Assembly (NCBI RefSeq): GCF_003576375.1 | Contig: NZ_QWGE01000003.1 | Span: 682,001 to 746,000, forward strand | Length of the DNA: 64,000 nucleotides | Source of the DNA: Pontibacter oryzae | GTDB lineage: Bacteria > Bacteroidota > Bacteroidia > Cytophagales > Hymenobacteraceae | Direction of reading: 5' to 3' | Shown: piece after piece, positions 16,616-25,678 of the stretch | Layout of the letters: each line of letters opens with the position of its first letter | Numbering within the stretch: the first letter of the stretch is position 1 | Notes under the pieces: generated by a model | Databases searched by the model: none | What the model saw: the letters and a program-made list of their open reading frames with translations, nothing else | What the model was told of the DNA's origin: nothing | Position numbers and translations under genes: made by a program

Positions 16616-16849
16616 ACTGGTGTTGGGTAGCGCGCAGAAACATCTTATAAACATGACCAAATAAACCTTTCTGTTAAATAATATCACCATTCTATCCGGG
16701 CAAATAAAGTGGGGGAGGTATGAAGCGGAGTATGCTTGTAATAAGGCTGTAGAACAATTTCTTTATACAATAGGTATATGGAAAGAGGAAATCACACAAG
16801 TACCCGCCTCAAAATCAATTTCTCACTACTAAATCAAAATCCGGAAATT

Positions 16850-17341
16850 ATGAACCTTAAGTATAAACTGAAAGGCGCAGCCTTGGCCGCGCTGTTTGTG
16901 GCCGCAAGTATGGCCGCCCCCGAAGCCTCAGCTCAGCAAACCACGCCGCAATCGCAGCAGCAACAGCAGAGCTTTTCCGATACCGACCTGAAACAGTTTG
17001 CCAGTGCCAGCTCACGGTTGGTGGCGGTGCAGCAAAAAGGAGAGAAAGCCATGATGAGCATTCTGGAGGAAGAGAAACTGAGCATCGATAAGTTTAACGA
17101 AATGGCCCAGGCGCACCAGCAGCAAAAGCTGGACGAAGTTGAGGCCTCTGCCGAAGAAAAAGCCGCTTTTAACAAGGCTGCCCAGCGCATGATGGAACTG
17201 CAACCAACCCTGGAGAAAGACGTGGAAGCGGCCATACAAAAAGAGGGTATGACACTGGAGAAGTATGAGCAGATCATGATTGCCTACCGCCAAGACGAAG
17301 CCCTGCAACAACGCGTGAATGCGCTCATGCAGCAAAACTAA
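16850..17341 (+). CDS. DUF4168 secreted protein
   Basis: A protein of about 163 residues. The N-terminus (MNLKYKLKGAALAALFVAAS... up to ASAQQ) is a signal peptide. After a glutamine-rich linker comes a DUF4168-like helical domain: SDTDLKQFASASSRLVAVQQ, then FNEMAQAHQQQ and MTLEKYEQIMIAYRQDEALQQRV. Proteins of this family are small, periplasmic and helical, with unknown role. The frame is open back to an ATG at 16778, but the ATG at 16850 places the signal peptide at the N-terminus and is preferred. A strong terminator follows. Confidence 0.8.
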   Translation: MNLKYKLKGAALAALFVAASMAAPEASAQQTTPQSQQQQQSFSDTDLKQFASASSRLVAVQQKGEKAMMSILEEEKLSIDKFNEMAQAHQQQKLDEVEASAEEKAAFNKAAQRMMELQPTLEKDVEAAIQKEGMTLEKYEQIMIAYRQDEALQQRVNALMQQN

Positions 17342-17359
17342 ACCAATAAGTTTATCCAT

Positions 17360-17396
17360 AAAAAATCCCCGCTGGCATAACCGGCGGGGATTTTTT
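17360..17396 (+). terminator. Intrinsic terminator after DUF4168 gene
   Basis: AAAAAATCCCCGC (17360-17372) pairs with GCGGGGATTTTTT (17384-17396). It lies between the DUF4168 gene and the convergent gene at 17421 and has runs on both sides, so it can serve both. TTATACTTGATG follows it directly. Confidence 0.88.
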
Positions 17397-17420
17397 ATAC
17401 TTGATGATTCGTGTTTATAC

Positions 17421-18986
17421 TTATTGCTGGTTATCAGAGGGCGTTGGCGCCTGGCCGTGTGCAAACTCTACAATCCGAAAAGTGCGGGCCTTGCGGTCGT
17501 AATAGCCATAGTGCAGCTTGTCGCCGTAGCGGTACACCGTCTGGAACTCAGGTTCAGGCTTTAATTCGCGCTCATACCGCTCCACGCGCTCCTGCAGCAC
17601 ATCTACCTCACCTTCCTGTTCTACCTTAGCCAGGCTTTTGGCATCCAGTACACTATGGAAGTATGTGCTAATACCCGGGCCAGATGGCAGGCCGTCGCTT
17701 TGCCCGTACGGGTCATAGAAATAACGGCTATAGTATGGCGAATTCAGGTAATAGCTCGGGATATTGTAAGCCGGCGTCCAGCGGCCCGGGATCAGGGCCA
17801 GGCCACGCGAGGTGCGCACATAGCGATCTGGGGTGCGCACCATGCGGCTGCGGTCCTGGCTGTTGCTGCGCTCGCGCGGAGCCTTGTATGAGCCAATGGT
17901 AAGCTGCAGGGTGCTGTCGCTGTACGTATCCACGGTGATGGCAGGTATGCCGCCCGCCAGGTTCTTCATCACCTTATCCTGCTTTTCGATAATATCATCG
18001 CCGGAAGAGAACAGGCCACCTGCGCCACGCTGATGCACCGGCGTAGACTTAATCGCGATTTCCTCGTTCTCGGCATAGCTATACTCTTTTAGCGGCTGCA
18101 GGCTATTAAAGTCATAAGCCGTGAGCTTAAACTTATCCTTCTCCAGGTTTACCCGAAAAATTTTATCTTGATACAAAAAGGAGTTAAAGGTTGGGGAGTT
18201 ACGCTGCGCTATGGCAGGCAGGGTGCGGTACTGCGTTTGCCCGGAGTTCCAGTCCAAGGTCAGGATTTCGGTGGTTGTGTCGTCGGAGCCTTTGCCGCGC
18301 AGGAAGTAGCCATCGAAGATCATGTACAGCTTGTCACCGCGCGAGTAGATCTTGCTGCGGTGATGGCCGGTAAACACGTTTCGCTCCAAATCAGGGTGCA
18401 CGTAAATCATCCCCGACTCGCGGGCATAGCGGTCGCGGGTGCGGGGCATCTGGTCTGTTTTAAAAACCTTATACTCCATGGTAGCCACGTTTTGGTCAGA
18501 ATCGCGGTAGAGGTGCAGGTTTTCATCCTTATCAGTGTAGAGCATATAAAAATGCTGGTCATCCCCGAATCCACCGATAAAGTCTACGTTACGCTCTAGC
18601 TGCAGCTGCACATCTTGCAAGCTACGGAACGCGCCCGTTCTACGGTTAATGGCAAAAGGCCGCACATACTCGCGGCGGCCGTTGGTGTAACGGCTATAGA
18701 AGATAAACTCCTCATCGGTTACGCGTGTGCCAAGCACCTGCGGGTCTTTAGAAAAACGATACGGAATTTCGTGCTGCGCCAGTTTTTGGCCACTCGGCGA
18801 GAGCAGTGCAAAGTTCAGGTCGCCGCCCTGGTAAAAGTAAATACAAACATTTCCGTTTTTATCTGCCACCGAAACAAGGTCCTCGGCACGGTTCATGGGC
18901 AGTTCTATATTGGCAAACTCCTTCTGGGCGCTGGCTGCCGTAGCAAAGGCCCCCACAAAGAGCAGGCTGAAGAATAGTTTACGCAT
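17421..18986 (-). CDS. Secreted protein, paralogue of the gene at 19121
   Basis: A 521-residue protein with a signal peptide (MRKLFFSLLFVGAFATAASAQ). The body has repeated strand-turn segments with kinase/propeller-like loops (DKNGNVCIYFYQGGD, GGFGDDQHFYMLYTD, RGDKLYMIFDGYF), suggesting a beta-propeller-like fold. It aligns along its length with the next protein: RNTGAF-like motif (INRRTGAF), RTLPAIAQRNSPTFNSFLYQ (compare LPYLLTMKGLTFNSYLHQ), and the C-terminal GISTYFHSVLDAK plus LHYGYYDRKARTFRIVEF. The shared GxSTYFxS block and the tail are the best family signature. I recognise no named family. Confidence 0.78.
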   Translation of the reverse strand: MRKLFFSLLFVGAFATAASAQKEFANIELPMNRAEDLVSVADKNGNVCIYFYQGGDLNFALLSPSGQKLAQHEIPYRFSKDPQVLGTRVTDEEFIFYSRYTNGRREYVRPFAINRRTGAFRSLQDVQLQLERNVDFIGGFGDDQHFYMLYTDKDENLHLYRDSDQNVATMEYKVFKTDQMPRTRDRYARESGMIYVHPDLERNVFTGHHRSKIYSRGDKLYMIFDGYFLRGKGSDDTTTEILTLDWNSGQTQYRTLPAIAQRNSPTFNSFLYQDKIFRVNLEKDKFKLTAYDFNSLQPLKEYSYAENEEIAIKSTPVHQRGAGGLFSSGDDIIEKQDKVMKNLAGGIPAITVDTYSDSTLQLTIGSYKAPRERSNSQDRSRMVRTPDRYVRTSRGLALIPGRWTPAYNIPSYYLNSPYYSRYFYDPYGQSDGLPSGPGISTYFHSVLDAKSLAKVEQEGEVDVLQERVERYERELKPEPEFQTVYRYGDKLHYGYYDRKARTFRIVEFAHGQAPTPSDNQQ

Positions 18987-19120
18987 AGTATAAAAGATTG
19001 GAATTTACAGTTTTACAACGTGCAAATATTTAGCCAAAGTATAAAATAAAGCAGGCAAAGCACCAGAAATATAAGCTCTCCTGCTGCCTTGCCTGCCAGG
19101 CTAAATATACCGTTTTTCTG

Positions 19121-20584
19121 TTATTTTGGAAAGGATGTAATCACTAGCTTCTTCAGCTTCTTGTCGAGGTAGGCATAGTGCGCCTGGCCCTGATAGCTGT
19201 AAAGTATGGCCCCGCCCATTTTCGTTTTTTGCACCTCAAGCGAGTTCTCAAAGTCCCTTACCTCATCCTGCAAGGAGCCGCGCGGGCTAGCCTGGGCCGG
19301 TTCTTTGGTATCGCTGGTGAGTATACTTTGGAAGTAGGTGCTTACGCCAGCCCCATCGGCCAGTGTGTAGCTCGTTACCTGCATGGCAAGGCCGGCCATC
19401 ATTAAAGGTATGGCTGCCGGCCCCGCGGCACTGGCTATGCCCCGGCCAACGCTGCTGGCTACGGTGCTGTTCTTACTTTGCTGCACCTCGTAGGTGCCCA
19501 CCAGCAACTGTACCTTGCCGGCCTCCAGGTGCTGCACAACTGTGGCAGGGTAGCCGTTTCCCATTTTGCGTAACACCTTGGCCGTATTCTGCAGCGTGTC
19601 GGGGTGCGGCGACCACGAGTTGGCCGTGCCCGCACGGAAGACGCCCGCCGTCATAATGCCGATGGCGTCTTCTTGGGTGTAGTAATAGTGCTTCTGGGTT
19701 TTATCGGTGGCCAGGTTGTGCACCTGCAGTTGCAACGATTGTTTCGTGATGATGAAGCGGTAAACGTTGCCCTGGTGCAAGTATGAGTTAAAGGTCAGGC
19801 CCTTCATGGTGAGCAGGTAAGGCAGTTTTCTGAAAGAGGACTTGTCCTGGTGCAGGTCCAGGGTCAGCAGCTCGGTGGTTAGGGCGCCGCGGTTCGGGGC
19901 ATCCGGGTTCTCAAAAAGGTCGAAAGTGAGCACCAGGCTGTCAGGGTAAGTATAAACCTTGTTGATGTAGTAGGTTGAGTACATGCTCTGGTCCATGCCG
20001 GGCTCCATCACCTGTATTTCCCCATTTTTGAACAGGCGGTCATACATGTGCTTATCCTCTAAAGCATAGGTGCGCACCTCCGGGGCCTGTTCATCCTTAA
20101 AAATGCTCAGGTACAGCGTATTCGTTTTTTTGTTGATGAAAAGCATGTACAGTTTGCCATCGGCGTTAAAAGCCCTGACCAGCTTGCTTTTAGGGTCTGG
20201 AACGGCTTGCAGGGAGGCAAGAGCCGTAAATGCGCCTGTGTTGCGGTCTATGCGGTATGGCTGTATCTTAGTTTCCTCCTGCTGCGCCTTATCAAAGAAC
20301 AGGAAGCTGCCCGGTAAGCCCAGGGTGCCAAGCACGGTGCTGCCGCTGCTGAAGTTAAAGGGGTAAGCGCCGCTAGCTACAGCCTGGCCTTTGCCGTCTA
20401 TCACCACAAAATCAGTGTTGATGGTGCCGAAGGTCAGCATGCACACATCGCCGGTACTGTTGGTGGCAGCCAGCATGCGGCTAATGTTTTGGGCGTCTAT
20501 GGGCAGCTCTGCAAAGGGGCGCTGTGCAAAGGTGAGTTGGGCCAGCAGCACAAGCAGCAGGGTTAGGGTAAATGATTTTTTCAT
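19121..20584 (-). CDS. Secreted protein, paralogue of the gene at 17421
   Basis: A 487-residue protein with a signal peptide (MKKSFTLTLLLVLLAQLTFAQ). It shares with the downstream protein an early segment (NSTGDVCMLTFGTINTDFVV), DRNTGAF, LTFNSYLHQGNVYRF, GVSTYFQSILTSD and the closing AHYAYLDKKLKKLVITSF. Near residues 375-405 it has a glycine/alanine-rich hydrophobic stretch (SVGRGIASAAGPAAIPLMMA), where the paralogue is instead Arg/Tyr-rich. The gene lies 15 bp after the beta-barrel gene at 20599, and 134 bp separate it from the paralogue, so all three may be one leftward transcription unit. Function is unknown. Confidence 0.78.
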   Translation of the reverse strand: MKKSFTLTLLLVLLAQLTFAQRPFAELPIDAQNISRMLAATNSTGDVCMLTFGTINTDFVVIDGKGQAVASGAYPFNFSSGSTVLGTLGLPGSFLFFDKAQQEETKIQPYRIDRNTGAFTALASLQAVPDPKSKLVRAFNADGKLYMLFINKKTNTLYLSIFKDEQAPEVRTYALEDKHMYDRLFKNGEIQVMEPGMDQSMYSTYYINKVYTYPDSLVLTFDLFENPDAPNRGALTTELLTLDLHQDKSSFRKLPYLLTMKGLTFNSYLHQGNVYRFIITKQSLQLQVHNLATDKTQKHYYYTQEDAIGIMTAGVFRAGTANSWSPHPDTLQNTAKVLRKMGNGYPATVVQHLEAGKVQLLVGTYEVQQSKNSTVASSVGRGIASAAGPAAIPLMMAGLAMQVTSYTLADGAGVSTYFQSILTSDTKEPAQASPRGSLQDEVRDFENSLEVQKTKMGGAILYSYQGQAHYAYLDKKLKKLVITSFPK

Positions 20585-20598
20585 GTGGGGAGAAGGTG

Positions 20599-21168
20599 TT
20601 ACTTGTTAAGACAGTATGACACGGAAAGCTGAAAAACCTGGTTCTTGGCATCGTTGATGTTGGCCAACCCTACCTGGTGGCGGAGGCTAACGGTGGCCTT
20701 GCTCTCGTTACCGAACGATATACCATAGGCAAGCCCATAATCTTTGGAATCCAGGTTAGTGGCAGCGCTCCTCGACTCGCGGGCGAAGCGCTGCGAAAGC
20801 AAGAGGCCGGCATAGGCACCGCCCTGTAAGCTCACCTTAGGCTCTATAAAGTATTTGGCAAGCACCGGAACGTTAATGTAGTGCAGGGTTAAATGGCCTT
20901 GCTCCACACCAGCGCCCTGTAAAGAGTACTGCACCTCCGTTTGGATGCCAAACTTGTCGTTCTCCATGAATAGAAAGTATAAGCCTACGTGCGCTCCGGG
21001 CTGCATGTCCTGCCAGGAGGCACCTTTAATGGCGAGCGTAGTAAGGCTGGGCCCGATTTTAATGCTGGTGTATTTCTGCTTGGCCTGTTGCGGAGAAGTG
21101 GTTTGCGCGGAGGCGGTAAAAGAAAAGAGCAGGGCACAGGCAGCTAAAAGCTGGTAAAGTTTGTTCAT
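20599..21168 (-). CDS. Outer-membrane beta-barrel protein (PorT/OmpW-like)
   Basis: A 189-residue protein with a signal peptide (MNKLYQLLAACALLFSFTASAQ) and alternating strand pattern throughout, including KIGPSLTTLAIKGASW, HVGLYFLFMENDKFGIQTEVQYSLQG, INVPVLAKYFIEPKVSLQGGAYAGLLLS (cited as VPVLAKYFIEPKVSLQGG). These are the marks of the Bacteroidota outer-membrane beta-barrel (PorT-like, OMP_b-brl_2) family. It is first in a probable unit with the two paralogous secreted proteins. Start is the ATG at 21168. Role is unknown beyond an outer-membrane location. Confidence 0.85.
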   Translation of the reverse strand: MNKLYQLLAACALLFSFTASAQTTSPQQAKQKYTSIKIGPSLTTLAIKGASWQDMQPGAHVGLYFLFMENDKFGIQTEVQYSLQGAGVEQGHLTLHYINVPVLAKYFIEPKVSLQGGAYAGLLLSQRFARESRSAATNLDSKDYGLAYGISFGNESKATVSLRHQVGLANINDAKNQVFQLSVSYCLNK

Positions 21169-21233
21169 AGCACGCTAAGGATCAGGTTTGAAAGGTAAAT
21201 ATATGAAAAATCTGTTTTTGGCGTAGCAGTGCA

Positions 21234-21265
21234 ATAAAAAAGCCCGGCCAAAGTATAGCCGGGCT
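21234..21265 (-). terminator. Intrinsic terminator of asnS, loop contains AAGTATA
   Basis: On the minus strand AGCCCGGC pairs with GCCGGGCT (plus positions 21258-21265 and 21241-21248), followed by a run of six T. The 9-nt loop is TATACTTTG on the minus strand, again the over-represented word. It lies 22 bp after the asnS stop. Confidence 0.88.
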
Positions 21266-21286
21266 CTCCTGCAAGTATAAATACGC

Positions 21287-22726
21287 TTAAAATTCTGCGT
21301 TTTGCGGCGTTCTCGGGAAAGGAATCACGTCTCTAATGTTACCCATGCCGGTTACAAACTGTACCATACGTTCGAAGCCTAGTCCGAAACCTGCATGCGG
21401 GCAGCCACCGAAGCGGCGTGTATCCAGGTACCACCAAAGGGCCTCTTCCTCAATACCAACGCCTTTCATGCGCTCAACAAGTATATCGATGCGCTCCTCG
21501 CGCTGCGAGCCACCCACAATCTCACCGATGCCCGGCGCAAGTATGTCCATGGCGGCCACGGTTTTGCCGTCGTCGTTCAGGCGCATGTAAAACGCCTTGA
21601 TATCCTTCGGATAATCTGTTACGATCACCGGCTTCTTGAAGTGCTTCTCCACCAGGTAGCGCTCGTGCTCGCTCTGCAGGTCAATGCCCCAGCTCACCTC
21701 GTACTGGAATTTCTTCTTTTTGTAGTGGTTCGAGTTCAGCAGGATGTCAATCGCCTCGGTGTAGGTAACGCGCTCAAAATCGTTGTTCACCACAAACTCC
21801 AGTTTCTCCAGCAGGGTCATTTCCTGGCGCTCGTTCTGTGGCTTGGTCTTGTCCTCCTCGGCCTGGCGCTGCGCCAGGAACTCAATGTCCTCGCGGTTGT
21901 TCTCCAGAGCGTGGCGGATGATGTATTTTATGAACTCCTCGGCCAGGTCGGCGTTCATTTTCAGGTCGTGGAAAGCCATCTCCGGCTCGATCATCCAGAA
22001 CTCGGCCAGGTGGCGCGTGGTGTTGGAGTTCTCGGCGCGGAAGGTTGGCCCGAAAGTATAAATATCGCTGAACGCCATGGCTGCCAGCTCGCCCTCCAAC
22101 TGCCCGGAAACGGTAAGGTTGGTGGCTCTCCCGAAGAAGTCCTCCTCGTAGTTTACCTCGCCGCTCTCTGTGCGTGGCGGGTTAACCGGGTCCAGGGTCG
22201 TTACACGGAACATCTCACCGGCGCCCTCGGCATCAGAAGCCGTGATGATAGGCGTGTGCATGTATACAAAGCCTTTCTCGTTGAAGAACTTATGCACGGC
22301 GAAAGCCAGTGCGTTGCGTACCCTGAATACAGCGCCGAAGGTGTTGGTGCGGAAGCGCAGGTGCGCGATCTCACGCAGGAACTCTAGCGAGTGCGCTTTC
22401 TTCTGCAATGGGTAGGCTTCCGGATCAGCTTTGCCAAGCACCTCTATACTTGTAGCCTGTATCTCGAAAGCCTGGCCCTTACCCTGCGAGGCAACCAACT
22501 CGCCGGTAACAGCTACGGCAGCGCCCGTGGTAACGTCCTTCAGTGCCTCCTCGCTAAACTTCTCAGCCTCGGCAACTACCTGTAAATTATTTATTGTGGA
22601 GCCGTCGTTCACGGCAATAAAGTTCACATACTTGTTTCCGCGCTTTGTGCGCACCCAGCCTTTCAGCAGGACTTGTTGGCCTACCTCGGCACCCTGTAGC
22701 AGATCTTTAACTTTTGTGCGTTGCAT
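21287..22726 (-). CDS. asnS: Asparaginyl-tRNA synthetase
   Basis: A 479-residue class IIb aminoacyl-tRNA synthetase that charges tRNA-Asn. The N-terminal OB-fold anticodon-binding domain (about 1-110) includes [21 protein letters not shown] (cited as [19 protein letters not shown]). Class II motif 2 is [20 protein letters not shown] and motif 3 is [15 protein letters not shown] at the C-terminus. The AsnRS-type (rather than AspRS) features [21 protein letters not shown] (cited as [17 protein letters not shown]) and [14 protein letters not shown] are present. Start is the ATG at 22726. It ends in a terminator. Confidence 0.97.
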   Translation of the reverse strand: MQRTKVKDLLQGAEVGQQVLLKGWVRTKRGNKYVNFIAVNDGSTINNLQVVAEAEKFSEEALKDVTTGAAVAVTGELVASQGKGQAFEIQATSIEVLGKADPEAYPLQKKAHSLEFLREIAHLRFRTNTFGAVFRVRNALAFAVHKFFNEKGFVYMHTPIITASDAEGAGEMFRVTTLDPVNPPRTESGEVNYEEDFFGRATNLTVSGQLEGELAAMAFSDIYTFGPTFRAENSNTTRHLAEFWMIEPEMAFHDLKMNADLAEEFIKYIIRHALENNREDIEFLAQRQAEEDKTKPQNERQEMTLLEKLEFVVNNDFERVTYTEAIDILLNSNHYKKKKFQYEVSWGIDLQSEHERYLVEKHFKKPVIVTDYPKDIKAFYMRLNDDGKTVAAMDILAPGIGEIVGGSQREERIDILVERMKGVGIEEEALWWYLDTRRFGGCPHAGFGLGFERMVQFVTGMGNIRDVIPFPRTPQNAEF

Positions 22727-22744
22727 GTGTATGGTTTTTATGGC

Positions 22745-22775
22745 GTATCAAGACGCAGGTATCAAGATACAAGAC
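22745..22775. repeat. Short-unit repeat upstream of asnS
   Basis: Repeated units of the form TATCAAGACGCAGGTATCAAG followed by ATACAAGACT occupy this stretch just upstream of asnS. In the opposite direction it reads as GTCTTGTATCTTGATAC-type units. Like the stretches at 2942 and 42236 it sits at a gene border. The remainder of the gap to rpoN (322 bp in all) holds the rpoN promoter and no gene I can support. Confidence 0.4.
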
Positions 22776-22977
22776 TAAATTTAATTTCTCCTCACTTTAT
22801 CGCTGGCATTGTAAAACTTACCGTTGCGCTGGCAGGCGCTTTGGGTTCGCTGGAGCCGCAATGGCTGCCGCAGTTCTGCGCCAAACCGGTGAAAGTTTAT
22901 CTCAGAAGTTCTGTGCCTGATGCCCTTATACTTGCGTCTTTTCAAAAATCCCTCAAAGTAACGATATTTTAACCTTT

Positions 22978-23010
22978 TTTGTAAATGCGAGTAAAATTAT
23001 CCTAAATTTG
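22978..23010 (+). promoter_or_regulatory. rpoN promoter
   Basis: TTTG (22978-22981) and TAAATTTG (23003-23010) are separated by 21 bp. This matches the Bacteroidota primary sigma promoter (TTTG at -33, TAnnTTTG at -7). The predicted transcript start lies about 30 bp before the rpoN ATG at 23049. Confidence 0.72.
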
Positions 23011-23048
23011 GATGTGCGCACAAGGGCGCGGAATTTTCTTTAAAAACT

Positions 23049-24485
23049 ATGCAGCGACTCGATTTAAGACAACTTTTATCCCAGAAGCTATCGCCGCAGC
23101 AGATACAATTTATCAAGCTGCTGCAGATACCTACTGCCGAGTTGGAAATGCGCATTAAAGAAGAGATGGAAGTGAATCCTGCTCTGGAGGAAGGCCGCGA
23201 GGAACCCACAGAGGAGTATAGCGAGTCTGATGAGTATGAGGAAGACTACAGCAAGGACGATGACATCGACCTGAACGAGTACCTGAACGATGACGAGATC
23301 AGCGGCTATAAAATGCAGGGCGACCGTGGCGGTGATGACGAGGACAAGGAAACGCCTATCGCCATGACATCCACGCTGACCGACTCGCTGATGGACCAGC
23401 TCGGCTTCCTAGATCTGGACGATAAGCAGTACAACATCGGCATGCAGCTGATTGGAAGTATAGACCATGACGGCTACATCCGCCGCGACCTGCGCTCCAT
23501 TGCCAATGACTTGGCTTTCTCGCAGAACATAGAAACTACCGAGGAGGAGATAGAGCAGGTGCTGCACCTGATCCAGACCTTTGACCCGGCCGGCATTGCC
23601 GCCCGCGACCTGCCCGAGTGCCTTTTGCTGCAGTTGGAGCGCCGCGAGCAGGACGAGACCACCAGGCTTGCCGAGCGCATCCTGCAGGATACATTCGATG
23701 AGTTCTCGAAAAAGCACTACTCTAAGATCCAGAGTAAGTTTAACGTATCGGAAGAGGAGCTGAAAAAGGCCATCGACCTGATTGTGCGCCTGAACCCGAA
23801 ACCGGGCGGCGCCGGCGCCAGCATGACGCGGGTGCAGTACATCATCCCGGATTTTATACTTGCCAACAACAACGGCCAGCTCGAGCTTTCGCTTAACTCG
23901 CGCAACGCCCCCGACCTGCGCATCAGCCGCTCATACTCTGATATGTTCGATGCCTATGACAAATCGGACAAGAAGGACAAGAAGCTGAAGGAGACGGTAA
24001 CTTTTGTGAAGCAGAAACTGGATGCGGCTAAATGGTTTATTGATGCCATACGCCAGCGCCAGAACACGCTGCTGCGCACCATGGAGGCCATTATTAAGTA
24101 CCAGCACGATTTCTTTCTGGAAGGTGATGAAAGCGAGCTGCGCCCGATGATTCTGAAAGATATTGCTGAGGAGATCGGGATGGATATCTCCACAGTGAGC
24201 CGCGTGGCTAACAGCAAGGCCGTGCAAACGGAGTTCGGCATTTACCCACTCAAGTATTTCTTCTCGGAAGGTATCGCCACCGACTCGGGCGAAGACGCGA
24301 GTAGCCGCGAGGTAAAGCACATCCTGAAAGAAATTATTGATGGAGAGAACAAGCGCAAGCCGCTCTCCGACGAGAAGATTGAAAAGCTCCTGAACGACAA
24401 AGGCTATAACATTGCCCGCCGCACCGTGGCCAAGTACAGGGAGCAGCTAAACATACCGGTTGCCCGCCTGCGCAAAGAGCTATAA
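23049..24485 (+). CDS. rpoN: RNA polymerase sigma-54 factor
   Basis: A 478-residue sigma-54. The N-terminal Q/L-rich activator-interaction region reads LRQLLSQKLSPQQIQFIKLLQ. An acidic region follows (about 45-95, EEGREEPTEEYSESDEYEED). The core-binding domain comes next, then the helix-turn-helix (EEIGMDISTVSRVANSKAVQ) that reads the -12 element, and the C-terminal RpoN box ARRTVAKYREQLNIPVARLR that reads the -24 element. It lets polymerase start at GG/GC promoters with AAA+ activators. Start is the ATG at 23049, just after its predicted promoter. It is followed by a long AT-rich hairpin. Confidence 0.97.
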   Translation: MQRLDLRQLLSQKLSPQQIQFIKLLQIPTAELEMRIKEEMEVNPALEEGREEPTEEYSESDEYEEDYSKDDDIDLNEYLNDDEISGYKMQGDRGGDDEDKETPIAMTSTLTDSLMDQLGFLDLDDKQYNIGMQLIGSIDHDGYIRRDLRSIANDLAFSQNIETTEEEIEQVLHLIQTFDPAGIAARDLPECLLLQLERREQDETTRLAERILQDTFDEFSKKHYSKIQSKFNVSEEELKKAIDLIVRLNPKPGGAGASMTRVQYIIPDFILANNNGQLELSLNSRNAPDLRISRSYSDMFDAYDKSDKKDKKLKETVTFVKQKLDAAKWFIDAIRQRQNTLLRTMEAIIKYQHDFFLEGDESELRPMILKDIAEEIGMDISTVSRVANSKAVQTEFGIYPLKYFFSEGIATDSGEDASSREVKHILKEIIDGENKRKPLSDEKIEKLLNDKGYNIARRTVAKYREQLNIPVARLRKEL

Positions 24486-24501
24486 TACGTATGGCCCTTG
24501 C

Positions 24502-24544
24502 CAAGTATAAAGTATGGCTCGATCTGACTCATACTTTATACTTG
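24502..24544 (+). terminator. Perfect 15-bp hairpin built from AAGTATA words, after rpoN
   Basis: CAAGTATAAAGTATG (24502-24516) is followed by a 13-nt loop and its exact complement CATACTTTATACTTG (24530-24544). Each arm contains AAGTATA and AAGTATG. It begins 17 bp after the rpoN stop and ends 38 bp before the next start. It lacks a GC-rich stem and T-run, so calling it a terminator is tentative. Confidence 0.5.
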
Positions 24545-24582
24545 CACTCCCGTTAAACCTCCCAAGAATATAACCACAGTAA

Positions 24583-25566
24583 ATGAAAGTATCCTTTGAG
24601 GAGCTAGAGGCTCAGTTTACAAGCGTGTTGCTGAAGTATGGCTTTAGCGAAGAGAAGGCAGCGCTATGCGCCCGCATTTTTGCAGAGAACAGCCGCGATG
24701 GCGTTTACTCGCATGGGCTTAACCGTTTCCCGGTTTTTGTAAAACTGGTGAAGGAAGGGTTGATAAAGGCTGATGCAGAACCAGAAAAGATAGGTAGCAA
24801 CGGCGTGGTAGAGCAGTGGGACGGAAACTTGGCGCCCGGCATGTACACGGCATCCAAAGCCATGGAGCGCGCCATAGAGTTGGCAAAGCAAAACGGCATG
24901 GGCTGCGTGGCCGTGCGCAACACCAACCACTGGATGCGCGGCGGTACCTATGGCTGGCAAGCCGCAGATGCCGGCTGCATTGGCATTTGCGCCACCAATG
25001 CTATTGCCAACATGCCGCCTTACGGAGGTACAGAACCCAGACTGGGCAACAACCCGCTGGTAATTGCAGTGCCGCGCAAGCAGGGGCACATGGTGCTGGA
25101 TATGGCCATGTCGCAGTTCTCTTATGGCAAGATGCAGGAGTATGAGCTGAAGGGCGAGGAGTTGCCAGTTTATGGAGGCTACGATGTAGAAGGCAACTTA
25201 AGTACCAATCCGGCCGCAATCAGGGCATCAACCAAAGCCTTGCCCATCGGGTTCTGGAAAGGCTCGGGCCTGGCCCTGATGCTAGATGTGTTGGTGGCCT
25301 CTCTGAGTGGCGGCCGCACTGTGGGCCAGATAACCGCAGACGGGAAGGAAGCTGGTGTTTCACAGTTTTTCCTGTGCATCAACGCTGAGAACCTGAACGA
25401 GCAGATACTTGAGCAGATCATCAGCTACACAAAAAGCAGCCCGGCCAGTGATGATGCCGGAGAGGCGCGCTACCCCGGCGAGGGCACATTGGCCACTCGG
25501 CAGAAAAATATAAAAGAGGGCATACCGGTTAATCCTGAGATCTGGGCGCAGGTGCAGGCGCTGTAA
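24583..25566 (+). CDS. Ldh2-family oxidoreductase, 2,3-diketo-L-gulonate reductase-like
   Basis: A 327-residue member of the malate/L-lactate dehydrogenase type 2 family (Ldh_2), NAD(P)H-dependent enzymes with a fold unlike Rossmann dehydrogenases. Typical pieces are YSHGLNRFPVFVKLVKEG, GMGCVAVRNTNHWMRGGTYG (the catalytic His is in this segment), NAIANMPPYGG, NNPLVIAVPR and GSGLALMLDVLVASLSGG. NTNHWMRGGTYGWQAAD resembles YiaK, which reduces 2,3-diketo-L-gulonate, but relatives also act on malate, lactate or ureidoglycolate. No sugar genes are adjacent, so the substrate is open. Start is the ATG at 24583. Confidence 0.88.
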   Translation: MKVSFEELEAQFTSVLLKYGFSEEKAALCARIFAENSRDGVYSHGLNRFPVFVKLVKEGLIKADAEPEKIGSNGVVEQWDGNLAPGMYTASKAMERAIELAKQNGMGCVAVRNTNHWMRGGTYGWQAADAGCIGICATNAIANMPPYGGTEPRLGNNPLVIAVPRKQGHMVLDMAMSQFSYGKMQEYELKGEELPVYGGYDVEGNLSTNPAAIRASTKALPIGFWKGSGLALMLDVLVASLSGGRTVGQITADGKEAGVSQFFLCINAENLNEQILEQIISYTKSSPASDDAGEARYPGEGTLATRQKNIKEGIPVNPEIWAQVQAL

Positions 25567-25678
25567 CATCGGCGGCATTTAACCCAAAGCGCTGTTATCA
25601 AGTATAGCTTCTTGTGAATGTATACCTTTGCTGGTTCAGCATTACTTAATCTTGGTTTCTAATTAATAAGTCTTTCGC

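Noticed and set aside
21395-22387. 330-codon open frame on the plus strand opposite asnS
   Set aside because: It is antisense to a highly conserved gene and its translation shows no family pattern; it follows from codon bias on the other strand.
22721-22972. 83-codon frame between asnS and rpoN
   Set aside because: It overlaps the asnS start and a low-complexity repeat and gives no protein-like pattern.
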